Source: Thermothielavioides terrestris NRRL 8126 | Lineage: Eukaryota > Ascomycota > Sordariomycetes > Sordariales > Chaetomiaceae | Direction: 5' to 3' | NCBI RefSeq assembly: GCF_000226115.1 | Contig: NC_016459.1 | Coordinates: 3,788,501 to 3,852,500 of the forward strand | DNA length: 64,000 bases | In this document: positions 10,965-22,468 of the stretch, piece after piece | Layout: every line of letters begins with the position of its first letter | Position numbering within the stretch: the first letter of the stretch is position 1 | The notes under the pieces: generated by a model | What the model saw: only the letters and a program-made list of their open reading frames with translations | Told to the model about the DNA's origin: nothing | Database searches by the model: none | Made by a program: the position numbers and the translations under genes

Positions 10965-11320
10965 ATTGACCACCCCCTCTGACACAATCGACACAGAGTC
11001 CACCGGCGCCGGCCTCTGCCCATCCGGGGAGCCGACAATCTTCAGCGCGCTGCCCCTCTTGATGTTCACCAAGTTGAACGTCATCCGCGTGGCCGTCTGG
11101 CGATCAATGGACGGCGTGGGCGCCTGCCCATCACATAGCCCAGATCGCCCTTCCCACTTCCCGACCTGCCTGCCATCCAAATACATATCCTACGTCGAGT
11201 TCCCAATCGCCAGCTCAAAGTAGTTCACCGCCAGGTCACACTGCCCCGTCGCCACCACGTCCAGCAGCACCTGCTACACACTACCTGACCGGTGCGGGTT
11301 ACGAGTCCACACAGCGTTTG
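10965..11320 (-). pseudogene. Relic of C-terminal domain of a GH67-like alpha-glucuronidase
   Basis: On the minus strand a continuous frame reads QVLLDVVATGQCDLAVNYFE, then LDGRQVGKWEG, SIDRQTATRMTF, and LKIVGSPDGQRPAPVDSVS ending in EGVVN. From memory of the family, this order (YFEL, a beta-strand pair with DG, then a GTPDG-PAPVDY-like segment and a final GVV) is that of the extreme C-terminus of fungal GH67 alpha-glucuronidases. Two in-frame TAG codons break it, at 11190-11192 (where Tyr is expected) and 11274-11276. Nothing of the catalytic domain follows upstream, where the tRNA genes begin. It is therefore a truncated fragment. The family assignment is by pattern memory only. Confidence 0.5.
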
Positions 11321-11378
11321 TCAACAGCACCAAACCGGGGGCAAAAAAAGGTCGCAGCTTGCGCAACCCGCAAAAGTT

Positions 11379-11481
11379 TGGGAACTGTGAGGCTCGAACT
11401 CACGACCTTGGGATGGGACGGCCTGAGACCGACTCATATGTGATATGAGACCCACACTCTAGCCAACTGAGCTAAGCTCCC
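11379..11481 (-). tRNA. tRNA-Met (CAT), elongator type, with 29-nt intron
   Basis: The acceptor GGGAGCT pairs with AGTTCCC (one G-T), and the discriminator is A. The D-arm is GCTC/GAGT with the box A sequence TAGCTCAGTTGG. The T-arm is GTGAG-TTCGAGC-CTCAC. The anticodon loop reads CTCATA followed by a 29-nt intron directly after position 37, then A and the stem TCCCA. The spliced loop CTCATAA, with the T-T mismatch at the loop base, is typical of fungal elongator tRNA-Met. Confidence 0.9.
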
Positions 11482-11559
11482 AAGCAACTGATTGGAAGAT
11501 GGGCTGAACGAATTGTCTCTAATAGCGTGTCGAACAGGTCCCCGACAAAGCAAAAACGC

Positions 11560-11658
11560 TGGGCAATCCCGGAATCGAACCGGGGTTTCTTCGGAGAGTT
11601 GCGCGCTGCGATCATTCGGAGCCACAACGAAGCGTCCTGACCACTAGACTAATTACCC
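11560..11658 (-). tRNA. tRNA-His (GTG) with 27-nt intron
   Basis: The acceptor GGGTAAT pairs with ATTGCCC, with discriminator A. The anticodon stem is CTTCG/CGAAG with loop TTGTGG then C, split by a 27-nt intron after position 37. The T-arm is CCGG-TTCGATT-CCGG-type. The base before position 1 is A, so G-1 is not encoded, as expected in eukaryotes where it is added after transcription. It lies 78 bp upstream of tRNA-Met on the same strand. Confidence 0.9.
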
Positions 11659-11774
11659 TTGACGATCGCCGAGACTGACGATGTCCGTGACGGCCGCCGC
11701 GGTCACACAATGCCCATGATGTATGACTACACTGCGCGGTGCCAAATCCACTCTCCGCTACCACCCCGTCCCGC

Positions 11775-12089
11775 TCATTTCTGCTTGTATTCCCCATGCT
11801 GCAACACCCCCGGGTTGTGCTCGACTTTGTGGCCGTGCTGGTCGGTGAAGAGGACCTGGCACGCTGCGTGTCAATAACGTCCTGTTGACCGGCCACCGAG
11901 GCGTGTTTGGAGACGTGTCTGGCCCGTACATACCTTGGGCGGATGCTTCACGCCCTCCTTCTCGGCCTCCTCCTTTGAGGTAACGATCTTCTCGACCTCG
12001 CCCTCGTGTCGTCCGCCGCGCGACCGGGCAAAGACGTGGTCGCCTTCATTGATGGGCTCGGCGTTCTTGTCTTTGATCTCGGACGGCAT
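11775..12089 (-). CDS. Small Hva1/Tudor-like protein
   Basis: Two exons: 12089-11934 and 11855-11775, with a 78-nt GTATGT...CCAG intron at 11856-11933, phase 0. The product has 78 residues. It begins MPSEIKDKNAEPINEGDHVF, continues ARSRGGRHEGEVEKIV, and ends VEHNPGVLQHGEYKQK. This is the single small beta-barrel of the hypervirulence-associated Tudor family (PF11160), found as short stand-alone proteins in many fungi. The frame is open further upstream (to 12206), but the extra N-terminus is Ser/Thr-rich and not family-like, so I place the start at 12089. The binding target is not known; a chromatin or nucleic-acid role is inferred only from the Tudor fold. Confidence 0.8.
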
Positions 12090-12742
12090 GTTCGTGGAGG
12101 AGTTGCAAATGGAACTGTGGCTAATTGGATACGATCGAGTCGCAGTTGTACAGCTGGACAGTTGCAGGTGCCTGGAGAAATCTCGGTTGCTTGTGTTGGA
12201 TGGCAATGCCTAACTGAAATGGGAGCCCGGTTGTCTAGGGCGAACTGGGTGAATGGTACACTACCTAGTGCCTACGGTATGTACTGTGTAACGAGCTAGA
12301 CCCTTCCCCGAAGCCAAGGTGGGTGACGTCACAAGGAAACAGGATCACCATGACGGAATTGCTTGCGCCATCCGAAGCGGCAGCAAGTCAGGGGTCGGTC
12401 TAATGATTGCATCGAGTGCAACTTTCAGCGAATGTTGGTCCTGAAGAGGAACAGATGAAACCGGCGAGGGGTCTTTATCATGCGGGTTGGCAGACTTCTT
12501 GCATTTTCTACCTGTATTTTCATCCCACTCACTCCGCTTCAGTCACCCTTTTTATTTTATCGAAGACGTAAACCCACGTGTGGTCCCGTAGATCATAAAC
12601 GGCAGAGTTGTAGGCGGGCTGCTTTTCGAGGAGCAGCCACAACGCCTGCGCTCTAGAGAGATCCCGAACATCCCGAGCACTCTTCTCGCAAACCCATGTC
12701 CATGTCCATGCCCATGCCCGTGCTCATTGCCTTGCCCAGCCT
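12090..12742. other. Intergenic, with a CATGTC/CATGCC microsatellite
   Basis: This segment is the upstream flank of the Hva1 gene and the 3' flank of the ATPase gene. At about 12694-12723 there is a run of 6-bp CATGTC/CATGCC units just after the ATPase stop; read on the minus strand it gives a His-Gly run that I do not consider translated. Nothing else is seen. Confidence 0.5.
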
Positions 12743-15700
12743 TCACGCCGGCCTGTGCTGACTGCTGGACCTGCTGAGGACCGTCCGGATGGTCGGGAAC
12801 ATCTGCAAGCCCGGGATCTCGGGGTTCCTGAAGGTAAAAAGAAGGACGTTAGCTCACAGCATGTCTTGCCTGATCTCACAGCCAAAACAATGGCGAGAGG
12901 ACAGAAATACTCACCACTTGACCGGATTCGTGTGGCGCGTAATCAGCATGCGCAGCGTGGCGTACGCGATGATGACGCAGCCGAACGCCATGGGGACGAG
13001 CCAGTACAGCGGCAGCAGGCTGCGGCTGGTGCCGAAGACGACCTCGACGCCGGGGGTGTAGACGATGAAGGTGGCGAGCGAGGCGCCGGCGAGGATGCAG
13101 TAGAACGTCTTGCGGTTGGCGAACATGTAGCGGCCGAAGGGCAGCGTCAGGCGGGTCTTGCAGGCGAACAGGTTGAACATCTGCATCGTCATGACGGCCC
13201 AGTAGTACATGCTCTGCGCCTCGGCCAGGATGTCGGCCTGCGCCGGGCCGTCGATGCCGTTGTACGGCTGCGCGTCGCGCGTCCAGTAGTTGGTCGGCGG
13301 GCCGGCGCCCCGCTGCATCGCGCGCGCGTCGCTCATCGAGATGCCCCGCGTGTGCAGCACCAGGAAGAAGGCCGTCAGCGCGCCGACCGACTGCAGCACG
13401 CCGATCTCCAGGTACGCCCACGACAGCAGCGAGCCGTCGACGAGCACCTCCGCGCCCGTGTGCTCGAACTTGTCGGCCCAGTAGTCCTTGGTGAAGAGCT
13501 GGCGGAGCCGGTGGAGGAACGCCTGGAGCTTGGTCTGGTTCTCGGGCGCGACGACGACACCGGCCTCGGCGTCAAAGTGCGCGCGGTTACGGCGCAGGGC
13601 CCGGCGGCGGAAGATGTCGGTCGTCTCGGGCGTGACGGGCTTGCGCGGCGGCAGCCGCATGAGCCCTTCCTTGGTCTCGGGGGGGTCCCAGGCGAAGGAG
13701 AGCGCGGCGATCAGCTCGAAGCCGAGGTCGATGACCAGGATCAAAATGGCGCTCAGGGGCAGCGGGATGGGCACGATGACGTAGAGCAGGTTCGGGATGA
13801 CCTCGGGCATTGAGTGGCTGATGGTGTACTTGATGGACTTCTTCAAGTTCGTGAAGATGAGGCGTCCCTCGGCGATGCCGCGGACGGTGCTGGCGAAGTT
13901 GTCGTCGAGCAGGATCATGGAGGCCGCTTCCTTAGACACGTCGGAGCCGGACTTGTTCATGGCGATGCCGAGGTCGGCCGCCTTGAGCGCGGGCGAGTCG
14001 TTGACGCCGTCGCCCGTCACGCCGACGATGTGGCCCATGCTCTGCGCGCGGCGCACGATCTCGAGCTTGTGCTTGGGCGAGGTCCGCGCGAAGATGATCT
14101 CGTCCTTCATGAAGATGCTGTCCCACTCGGCGTCCGTGAGCGAGTCGATCCGCTCGCCGTGGATTACCACGGCCTTGTATTCGTTGTCGGCGATCTGGTC
14201 GAGCGGCCGCTTGGTCCGCTTCGCCACCATGGCCTTGGTTTCTCCCAGCATCAGGTTGATCTTGCGCCCGATGGCTTCGGCGGTCAGAGGGTGGTCTCCC
14301 GTGACCATGATGACCTTGATGCCGGCGGCGCGGCAGGCTCCGATGGCCTCCCGGACGCCGTGCTTGGGCGGATCCTGCAGCGAGGCGAGGCCGACGAAGA
14401 CGAAGTCGCCCAGGGGATAGTTCTTCTCTTTCTTGTCAAACACGAAGTCCTCGGGGTACTGGTCGCCCGGAAGCAGCAGCTGCGCAAAGCCCAGAACACG
14501 ATGGCCGCGGCTGGCCAGCTGCTCATAGACTTCGTCGTACGCCTGCTTGTGTTGGTCCGTCAGGGGCTCGCTGGCGCCGTCTGGCCCGACAAGGACGCGG
14601 TTGCACAGACGCCAGACTCGCTCCGGCGCGCCCTTGATGTACAGCGTCAACGCACCGTCGTTGTGGGCTTTCTGGTGGATTGTCATATGCCACTTTGTTT
14701 CCGAGCTGAAGGGCAGCTCGAAGACCTTGGGGAACTTTTCGGCCAGGATGTCAAAGTTGCTGAGCTGGTCGGCAGCGTAGCGGATGAGCCCGGTCTCGGT
14801 CGCGTCGCCCAGCACTTCCCGGCTGCTAACGGGGACGTCTGTGCGATCGAACTTGGCGCGCGAGCAGAGCGAGGAGATGTGCAATATCTCGGAAACCCCA
14901 GGCTTGTCGAGACTTGCCACTTTCTTTTCTTGGAGCGCGCCGTACGATGCCTCGTAGAGCTCGCCACATGTCCAGATATTGGCCACCTTCATTTGGTTCC
15001 GCGTCAGAGTGCCTGTCTTGTCAGTGGCCAGCATGGTGATAGCACCGAGCGTCTCCACGCCTTGCAGATCCTTGACGAGGACATTCTGCTTCGCCATTCG
15101 CTTGGCTGCAATGGTGAGCAGCAGAGTGACGGTGGCCGGCAGACCCTCGGGCACCCAAGCCTTGAAGCCTTGGTGTTAGACAGACGCAAAACACGGCACA
15201 AAAGGTGCAGCGAAGTGACCGGTTACGTACCACAAACTGCGAGACATTCCGTTAGCAACATGTCCAACGTTTTGCGCAAATCGGAAAGGTCAAACTCACG
15301 ATGCCAATGGCAAAGTTGATGGCCAACGACACGTTATTGTTATTAACCGGGAACGAGATGCCGAAGAAGATCAGGGCCGTGATGATGGCGATGGTGGCGA
15401 TGATCTTGACAAAGTTGCCGATCTCGACCGTCAGCGGCGACGTGACCTTCTTCTCGCCGGCCGTGAGGTGGGCGATCTGACCGAGCACGGTGGCGTCGCC
15501 GGTGCGGATGACGATGCCGTAGGCCTCGCCGGAGACGACCAGCGTGCTGTTGAACAGCACGTTGTGGGCCTCGAGCGGGTTCTGCATGTCGTTCTCCCTG
15601 GTGCGCTCCTGCGGCTCCGACTCGCCCGTCAGCGACGAGTTGTCAACCTTGCAGTCCGAGGCCCAGAAGACCAGGACGTCGGCCGGCGTTTTGTCGCCCA

Positions 15701-16526
15701 TGCGCACGAACACCACATCGCCGGGCACGAGCTGGGCGGCCTCGATCTGGGCGAGCTTGCCGTCGCGCAGACACATGCACTTGGCCGGGATCATGTTGAG
15801 GAAGGACTCGAGCAGGGCCTGCGACTTGCGCTGCTGGTAGAATTCTATGAAGGCATTGATGTTGGCGACCGCGATGAGAATCGCGCCGAGGTAGGTCTGC
15901 CACGACGAGTTAGCGACGATGCGTCACTCATTGAATCAAATGAAGCACGCATGAGGACCGTGACTTGCGTTGGGAAAGTTGGCCTCGTAGTTGATGCCCA
16001 GCAGGATGTACTCCAGGATGCCGGCGACGATCAGCAGCAAATTGAACAGGCTCGTCAAGTAGTCGAGGTACTTGAGCAATGGGTGGCGCTTCTTGGGCGG
16101 CGTCAGGACGTTCCGGCCGTGCTCGCGGAGCTTGTCTTCGGCTTGCTGCGTCGTCAGTCCCAGCGACTCGGCCGGCTTGGCCAGGTTGATGCGCGTGCTG
16201 TACTTGGCCGCCACCTCCTCGGGCGCCATGAGATGCTCGTCGATGTCGACATGCTTCTTCTCGTGCTCCTGCTGGCGCTGGCGGCGACTCTGCTCCTCCG
16301 AGGTGAGGACCTGGGGGATCGCCGGGGCCTTTGGGCGCGCCGCTGCATTGTCGGTGCTGCCAGCCCGCGGAGCCCGGGGCGGCCGCGCTGGCGAGACAAA
16401 CTGGATGCGCTGGTCGCTGAATGTGATGTTCGTGCGAGACCCGACGGGCGCCGCATCGGGCCCCGTCGCACTTGTCGCATTTGTCACCGCGCCATGGCTC
16501 GCTTCAGCCTTCTCCGGATCGGCCAT
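12743..16526 (-). CDS. Type IIC P-type cation ATPase (Na+/K+-ATPase alpha-like)
   Basis: Five exons: 16526-15969, 15896-15300, 15236-15231, 15160-12915 and 12827-12743, giving 1163 residues. Seen in order: a roughly 90-residue hydrophilic N-terminus, cation-ATPase N-domain, first membrane pair, TGES actuator loop, M4 motif GIFVAWVPEGLPA, phosphorylation site DKTGTLT (Asp near 434), KGAPERVW nucleotide site, TGDHPLTA, GDGVNDSPALKAADLG hinge, and six C-terminal membrane helices. The VPEGL form of M4 marks the IIC group, Na+/K+ or H+/K+ type, at the plasma membrane. Intron 1 is GC-AG (GCAAGT, 15897-15968). The third exon is only 6 nt (TTTGTG) and supplies the Phe-Val of M4; skipping it keeps frame but deletes two conserved positions. 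The start at 16526 is the only ATG at the head of the frame. Ion specificity cannot be read from sequence alone. Confidence 0.92.
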
Positions 16527-17555
16527 TGCAGGACCGCAGAAGTGCGTTGAACCGCGGGTCGGGCTAGGCCACTGGGCTGGCTCGGCCACTCGTCGACCCA
16601 GATGTTTACGAACTTTTGATGCTTTGTGGTGTCGATGAAGTGATACGGATGATGAGGATGGGTGTAGGGAATACGGGAGTAATGAGTGAGTGGGCTTTTA
16701 AGCTGTTATCAAGCGCGGTTCCTCCCGAGCTCGCGTCGGGAGGAGAGCGACTTCTGGCTAGCGACTCCGAGGGACAGAGAGAGCAAAGTTCAAACGAGCG
16801 GGAAGAATTATGAAATTAATTTACTCAGGTTTTCTGGAGGGCAAACCCCCGAACAAAGGCAAGCCAGAAGCCAGATCACGCCGCCGTGCGGAGGTGGAGG
16901 GGCAAACGTAGGCCGCAGGGTGCAGTGCGGGCATCAACTACAAAACCGCCACCAACGGCGCTTGGGCCCGGGGAACCGACATGCGGGTGGGAAGCGGCGC
17001 TCACACCGTTCGGTCCTCAGTTCTTACCCGTTTCTGGCGGGAAAGACAAAGGACGAAAAAGACGCGCAGCAGCCGATGGCCAATCCCCGATGTCAGCCGC
17101 TGCCATCCGCATTCAACATCCACGTTTATTTGCTGGACGTGGCCCGGGCGCGAGTCTGGACTGGCCGAGGCCGGTACCCCGTCGCGGTCATTCTTACGTG
17201 CCCTTGCACCAAACGGAAACCACACCGCTACACTTGCGAGTGCAGAACGGGGGACGATGGGCGAGATAAAGATTTGATGACGGTAGAAAAATCTCTCATC
17301 GCGCGATGCATGCGACCGTAGATGCATATTTTCCTGCCGTGCAAGTACCCTCACTGACACCGCAAGCTTTTGGTGGGTAAGGTGGTACTGTACAACAATC
17401 TATAAGTTTCCGTACTCCAAAAGTCAATGTGTTCGTCGCTTTGCCCGCCAGGTACTCCGTCGAAACAATTAATCCAAACAGGTCGGGAACAACACCCCTG
17501 TCCACCGCCGCATCGCTCCGTCTCCTCAATGCTGCACCCTTCCCTTCCCGCTTAC
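16527..17555. other. Intergenic, ATPase promoter side
   Basis: This holds the upstream region of the ATPase and the 3' flank of the MFS gene. No gene is supported; the frames here are short and unlike proteins. Confidence 0.5.
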
Positions 17556-19684
17556 CTATCTTCCCCGCTCGATATCTTCCCCGGCCTCCGGTCTGGTCCG
17601 AGGAAAGTCCTTCAGACCGACGTTCTGGTATCCCTCCGCCAACCTGTTATCCTCCATCCTCGCCATCGTCACCTTCTCGAGACGCTTCCCCCTGAGCGTG
17701 TCCCAGAGCCAGGCGCCGTGGATCACCTGGTGGTGCCCGTCCTTGCCAATCCACACGTTGCCCATGAAGGTCGTGGCCAACACCGACAGCCACACGAAGG
17801 GGATGACGGCGACGTAGGCCCAGACGATGCCGGTCTTGGGATCCGCATGGTTGGTGCCGCTGCGGTTGTTGAACACCGTCGACATAATGGTCAAGGTGAT
17901 GGTGCCGCCGAACGGCATGGTGAAGGACGACAAGCAGGTGATGGGCGCCGTCATGCCGGGGAAGTAAGCCAGAGCGTGGAGCGTGCCGGGATTCATGCTC
18001 ACGCCCACGCCGAAGCCCGTGAGCGCCATCATGCCGTAGATGAGGTTCGAGTACTCGACGTGGCAGGCCCACGCAATCACCGTCATTCCGACTGAGAAGC
18101 TGATGGAGCCGAGGGTCAGGACGGGGATGGTCTGCCGCGGCCAGACGTTCATGAGGAACATGGCAGTGTAGACGCCAACTGGAGAGAAAGAAGCCAGTCA
18201 GTGCCCTGCGCGCTGCGAGCAATCCAGAGAAGGAGGCGTCAAACTTACCGCCTAGACCAGGCAAGAAGTAGAGCAGCGACAAGCCGGCCGAGCTGGCGTC
18301 GCGGCCTTGGACCAACGTGAAGTACAGGTCCATGAAGTACATGATGGCAAACATGCATGCGCCCGTCGCGAAGTTGACGGCCAACAGCAGGCCGACGTTC
18401 CTCTGCTCCAGCAGCTGCCAGGGCATCATGGCCTTCTGCAGCGGGAACACCCTCGCCATCAGCCTGCCGGGGACCATGGCCCACTCGTACACGAACCACG
18501 CGACCGCCAGGACGGCCCCGATCACCAGCGGCGCCAGCACCGCGGCCGAGTCCCACGCGTACGTGCTCCCGCCCCACGTAAACGCCAGCACCAACAGGCC
18601 AAAGCCCCACAAGAACAGCAACTGCCCGCCGAAATCCAGCGTCGAGAGCCGCATCAGGAACCTTCCCGTCTTGGTCGCCGGATCCCTGTGCCGCACCACC
18701 TCTGCCGCTTCCGGGTTCGTCACGCTCTCCAGCGGCAGAGGCCCGAGCAACTCCTTCCTCAGCAGCACGACCACCAGCACGATCCCGACGACCGCCACAG
18801 GCAGATTGATGCCAAAGCACCAGCGCCAACTGACCTGGGTGAGGTATCCACCGGCCACAGGGCCGACGCTGAAGCTGATACCAGACACGAAGGCGAAGAT
18901 GGACCAGTTCTTGGCGAACTCGCGGAGGGAGACGCGGTCGGCGAGGATGGTGCGCACGGAGATGTTGATGCCCGCGGCGCCGACGCCCTGCAGGGCGCGC
19001 CCGAAGAGCAGCAGCGGGAACGCGCTCGTCGGCGCCGCCGTGCACAGCGCCGAGCCCACCGTGATGGCCGCCAGCGCCGCCTGCAGCGCCGCGTGCCGCC
19101 CGAACACGTCCGACAGCTGCGTGAAGATGGGCAGGAACGACGCCGAGGTCAGGTTGAACGCCGTGATGATCCAGTTGAGTTGTTTGAGTTGCTCTGTGTT
19201 CCGTGGAGGGTTAGCAAGGGGGTGGCGGTGCTGCGGAGGGGTTCATGTAGGAGTGTGGGAGGCTGGGAGTGGGAGGGGGGCAAAACTGACGGAAGTCGTC
19301 GGCGATGAACTTCAGGGCGGACGCGATGATGGTCGTGTCGAGGGCCTGGAGCGTGAAGGGGAGGAAAAGGCCGAGGATGATCTTGAAGCGGTATCGGCGG
19401 CGCCGCTTCTTCTCGGCGATCTCTTCTGGAGTTTCGGTCTCCTTGGACTTGGGCTCTGTCGTCTTCGGTTCGGCTGAGACGGCCGAAGGGTTGAACGGTT
19501 CATTCGAGGATGAAGTGCCATGGTCGGGGGAAGCGTTCAGGTCTGATCGAACAACGTCGGACTGAACTCCATATCCTTGGGCATAGGGTACTGGCGCTGC
19601 TGAAGCTGCTTGCGCGGCCGCTGCCGCCTTCTCCTCCTGGCGCTGCTGGTACCGCTTTTTCGCGTACTTGTACGCCAAATACAT
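17556..19684 (-). CDS. MFS drug/proton antiporter, DHA2-type (14 membrane spans)
   Basis: Three exons: 19684-19291, 19193-18249 and 18178-17556, with introns of 97 and 70 nt, giving 653 residues. The N-terminal 100 residues are cytosolic, with KKRYQQRQEEK and an Ala-rich run. The transporter core starts at FLPFTLQALDTTIIASAL (span 1) and continues with KQLNWIITAFNL, DMFGRH (motif A), GRALQGVGAAGINI (motif B) and SGISFSVGPVAGGYL (motif C). The second half ends with GNVWIGKDGHH and a charged tail. This is the plan of fungal DHA2 exporters of drugs or metabolites at the plasma membrane or vacuole. No biosynthetic genes sit beside it, so the substrate is unknown. A short upstream coding exon is possible because acceptor-like sites precede the ATG. 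Confidence 0.87.
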
Positions 19685-20795
19685 GGCCGGTGTTTCTGGG
19701 CAAGAAGATGTCAATAATAATAAGGACTGAAAGACAGGCACAAAGGGTGTCGACAGTCAGATCTCTTGGCTTCCAGTGTTTACATGCGAATTGACGCCAA
19801 ATTGAGAAGCCATGGCTCTTATACACGACATGTCCTGATGCATTCCTCCGTCTGACACTTGCCTCAACCTCGAATCCACTGCCAGCGGCCAGGCGCCCCA
19901 CGAGGCAGAGCGCTTTGGGGAGGGTTCCATGCGAGCGATCACACTCTGCACAGCCCTGCCGAGGACAAGCTCCACCTAACAAGCTAACAAGCTTTTGCAA
20001 AGTGCTCCTCCACAGCGCCCCTGATTGGTTCCCGAGCGAGACTTAGGCGAGCCCTGTGGGGCCGGCCCCGACAAAAGCGATCGTATTGCTCGGATTCGAC
20101 CAGCGGAAGTGTGTTAACGTTTTTTGAGTCCAGGAGCTGGCTCGCTGAGTGGATCGCTGGCGTGGCCTGGTGGGGCCCCCCATTTCCTGGCCTCGACTTC
20201 AGGCCCTCCCGCATGGCCACGCGTTTTCCCAACTGTCTGTCGATCGTGAACCCGACGGATGCGATGAGGCCTCTGCTGCGCCTCCACGTCGTCGCTTTTC
20301 CATGGAGGAAAGGAAACATGCTGGGCGGTGACCCTGCCAGACTTGGTAATTCGTTTCCAGAGGAGACACCGACTGTTTGCACAAGGTGAAGCACGATGAT
20401 GATCCCCAGCTCCAGACTCAGACCATGCAGTTCTCTGTATCCTCAATGCGGTGAAAATGGCAGCAGCCCACAAGCGACAAGCAAACCCCAAGCTACACAC
20501 AACGACACCGCCACCAACCACAACAATAACAACGCTCCCGAAATGGCTTCGTAACCTCATGCAAGCGGGGTTGTGTCCTTTTCCAACCAACCGCTCGCGC
20601 TGCCACTTGCAAAGTGACCCTCTGACCTGTCCTCGCACAGGCCGGCCTCTTCCTCCGGGCACCCCTTGAGGACCTCCCCGAAGCGGCCAAAGAAACGCAG
20701 GGGTCGCGAAGATCAACGGCATTCGGATCTACCCCAAGCCCTTGTCGCCCGGGCCGTGCCCACGGCAACAGCGCGCCCTGCGCCCCCTGGATTGC
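19685..20795. other. Intergenic
   Basis: Upstream region of the MFS gene and 3' flank of the trehalose synthase gene. Several antisense frames exist but no recognisable product. Confidence 0.5.
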
Positions 20796-22468
20796 TTAGT
20801 GGGCGGCCTCAGCGGCGCCGTCAACGGCGACGCGCAGCACCGGCTTGGCCGAGTGGTTGGCGTGGTTGTTGCCGTCCTTGCCGTCGTCGTCGGCGGCGGT
20901 GATGCGCGTCAGCTCGGTCACGAAGCTCTGCCCCCACCAGGCGCTCGTGTACTTAAAGACGTAGCGCTCCAACTTGCGGAAGTTCGCCTCGCGCTGCTCG
21001 GGCGACATGGTGACGGCGTCGTGGATGGCGTTGGCCAGCTCCTCCGTGTTCCACGGGTTCACGATCAGGCTGCCGTTAAGACTCTGCGCGGCGCCCGTGA
21101 ACTCGGACAGGACCATGACGCCGTGGCGCTCGCGCTGCGTCGCGATGTACTCGTACGAGACGAGGTTCATGCCGTCGCGCGTCGAGCTCACCAGGCAGAC
21201 GTCGCTCACGGCGTAGAGGGCCGTCAGCTCCTCGAAGCTGACCGACTGGTGCAGGAAGTGGATCGGCATGAACTCGATCGTGCCGAACTTGCCGTTGATG
21301 CGCCCGACCAGCTCGTTGACGCCGGCGCGCAGGTTCTGGTACTCCTCGACGTCCTGCCGGCTCGGCACCGCCACCTGCACCAGCACGATCTTGCCGATCC
21401 ACTCGGGGTGCTCCGTGAGGAACACCTCGAGCGCGTGCAGCTTCTGCGGCACGCCCTTGATGTAGTCGAGCCGGTCGACGCCGACGATCAGCTTGACGCC
21501 CTCGAACTTGCGCTTGAGCGTCGCGATGCGGTTCTGCACGCTCGGCTTCTTGAGGCCCTCGACGAACTTCTCGGGATCAATGCCGATCGGGAAGGCGCCG
21601 ACCGTCACGAACCTTCCATTCCACTCGACACCGTTTGGTGCTGTCGAGGCCGACCTGCGCCCGTCAGTGTCGGAGGCTCGCTCAGCCGGGGGGAAAGGGG
21701 GAGGGTGGCGCTTACAGTATCCTCGAGCAGCTGCTCAAAAAGTGCCTCGCGTAGTCGTACGTGTGGAAGCCGATCAGATCGCACTCCAGGATGCCCCCCA
21801 GCAATTTCTCGCGCACGGGCAGGATGCGGTAGATCTCGCTGCTGGGGAACGGGGTGTGCAGGAAAAAGCCGATCTTCACGTTCTTCTTGGTCTGTCCGAT
21901 CTCTTCGCGCAGCATCTCCGGCAGCAACATCAGATGATAGTCGTGTACCCAGACCAGGTCGCCGTCCTGCACATCCTTGACCACTTCCCGGGCGAACAGC
22001 CGATTAACCTCGCGGTATGCGGCCCAGGCGGACTCGTCAAAGGTGATCTCGCCGGGGTGGTAGTGGAAGAGGGGCCAGAGAATCGAGTCTGGTGGTGTCT
22101 CTCATGGTTAGCGACCTGGGAAAAGGTGCGGTGACGAAGCAAGAAAAGACGCATGACGCACTGGCAAAGCCATTGTAGTGGCGATCGGCCAGGTCGTCGT
22201 CCACAAACACGGGGATCGCATTGTACTTCTCCTTCAGCTGCTGGCGCATGGGCCCCGCCTCGGCCTCCGGGACCTCCAGGCCGGGCCAGCCGTACCACTG
22301 GAAGCTGGTGGCCTTGGAGAGCCCGCTCAGGCCAGTAACCAAACCGCCCGAGGACATCGAGAAGCTGTACTGGCCATCCTCGGAGCGCTTGATGGTGATG
22401 GGCAGGCGATTGGAAATCAGGAGTAGCCTGCCCGAGGCACCGCTCTGATCTTCGATGACACCAGGCAT
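20796..22468 (-). CDS. tps1: Alpha,alpha-trehalose-phosphate synthase (UDP-forming)
   Basis: Three exons: 22468-22162, 22088-21716 and 21654-20796, with introns of 73 and 61 nt, giving 512 residues, the usual length of fungal Tps1. The enzyme joins UDP-glucose and glucose-6-phosphate to trehalose-6-phosphate in the cytosol (GT20). Seen in order: LLLISNRLPITIKR near residue 16, SGGLVTGL, WYGWPG, SILWPLFHYHP, WVHDYHLMLLPEML, GFFLHTPFPSSEIYR, FPIGIDP, VGVDRLDYIKG, PSRQDVEEYQ, RDGMNLVSYE and LSEFTGAAQSL. All active-site blocks are present. Exon 3 begins at GTCGGCC; a nearer CAG would break the frame. The C-terminus is short and ends in an Ala-rich tail, with no phosphatase domain. Confidence 0.95.

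Noticed and set aside
12552..12746. Minus-strand ORF with a His-Gly run next to the ATPase stop
   Set aside because: The run comes from a CATGTC/CATGCC microsatellite in the 3' flank; the ATPase model ends in frame before it.
13814..15319. 501-codon open frame on the plus strand
   Set aside because: It is antisense to the ATPase exon, has repetitive Arg/Asp/Val composition from GC-rich codons in the opposite frame, and no domain.
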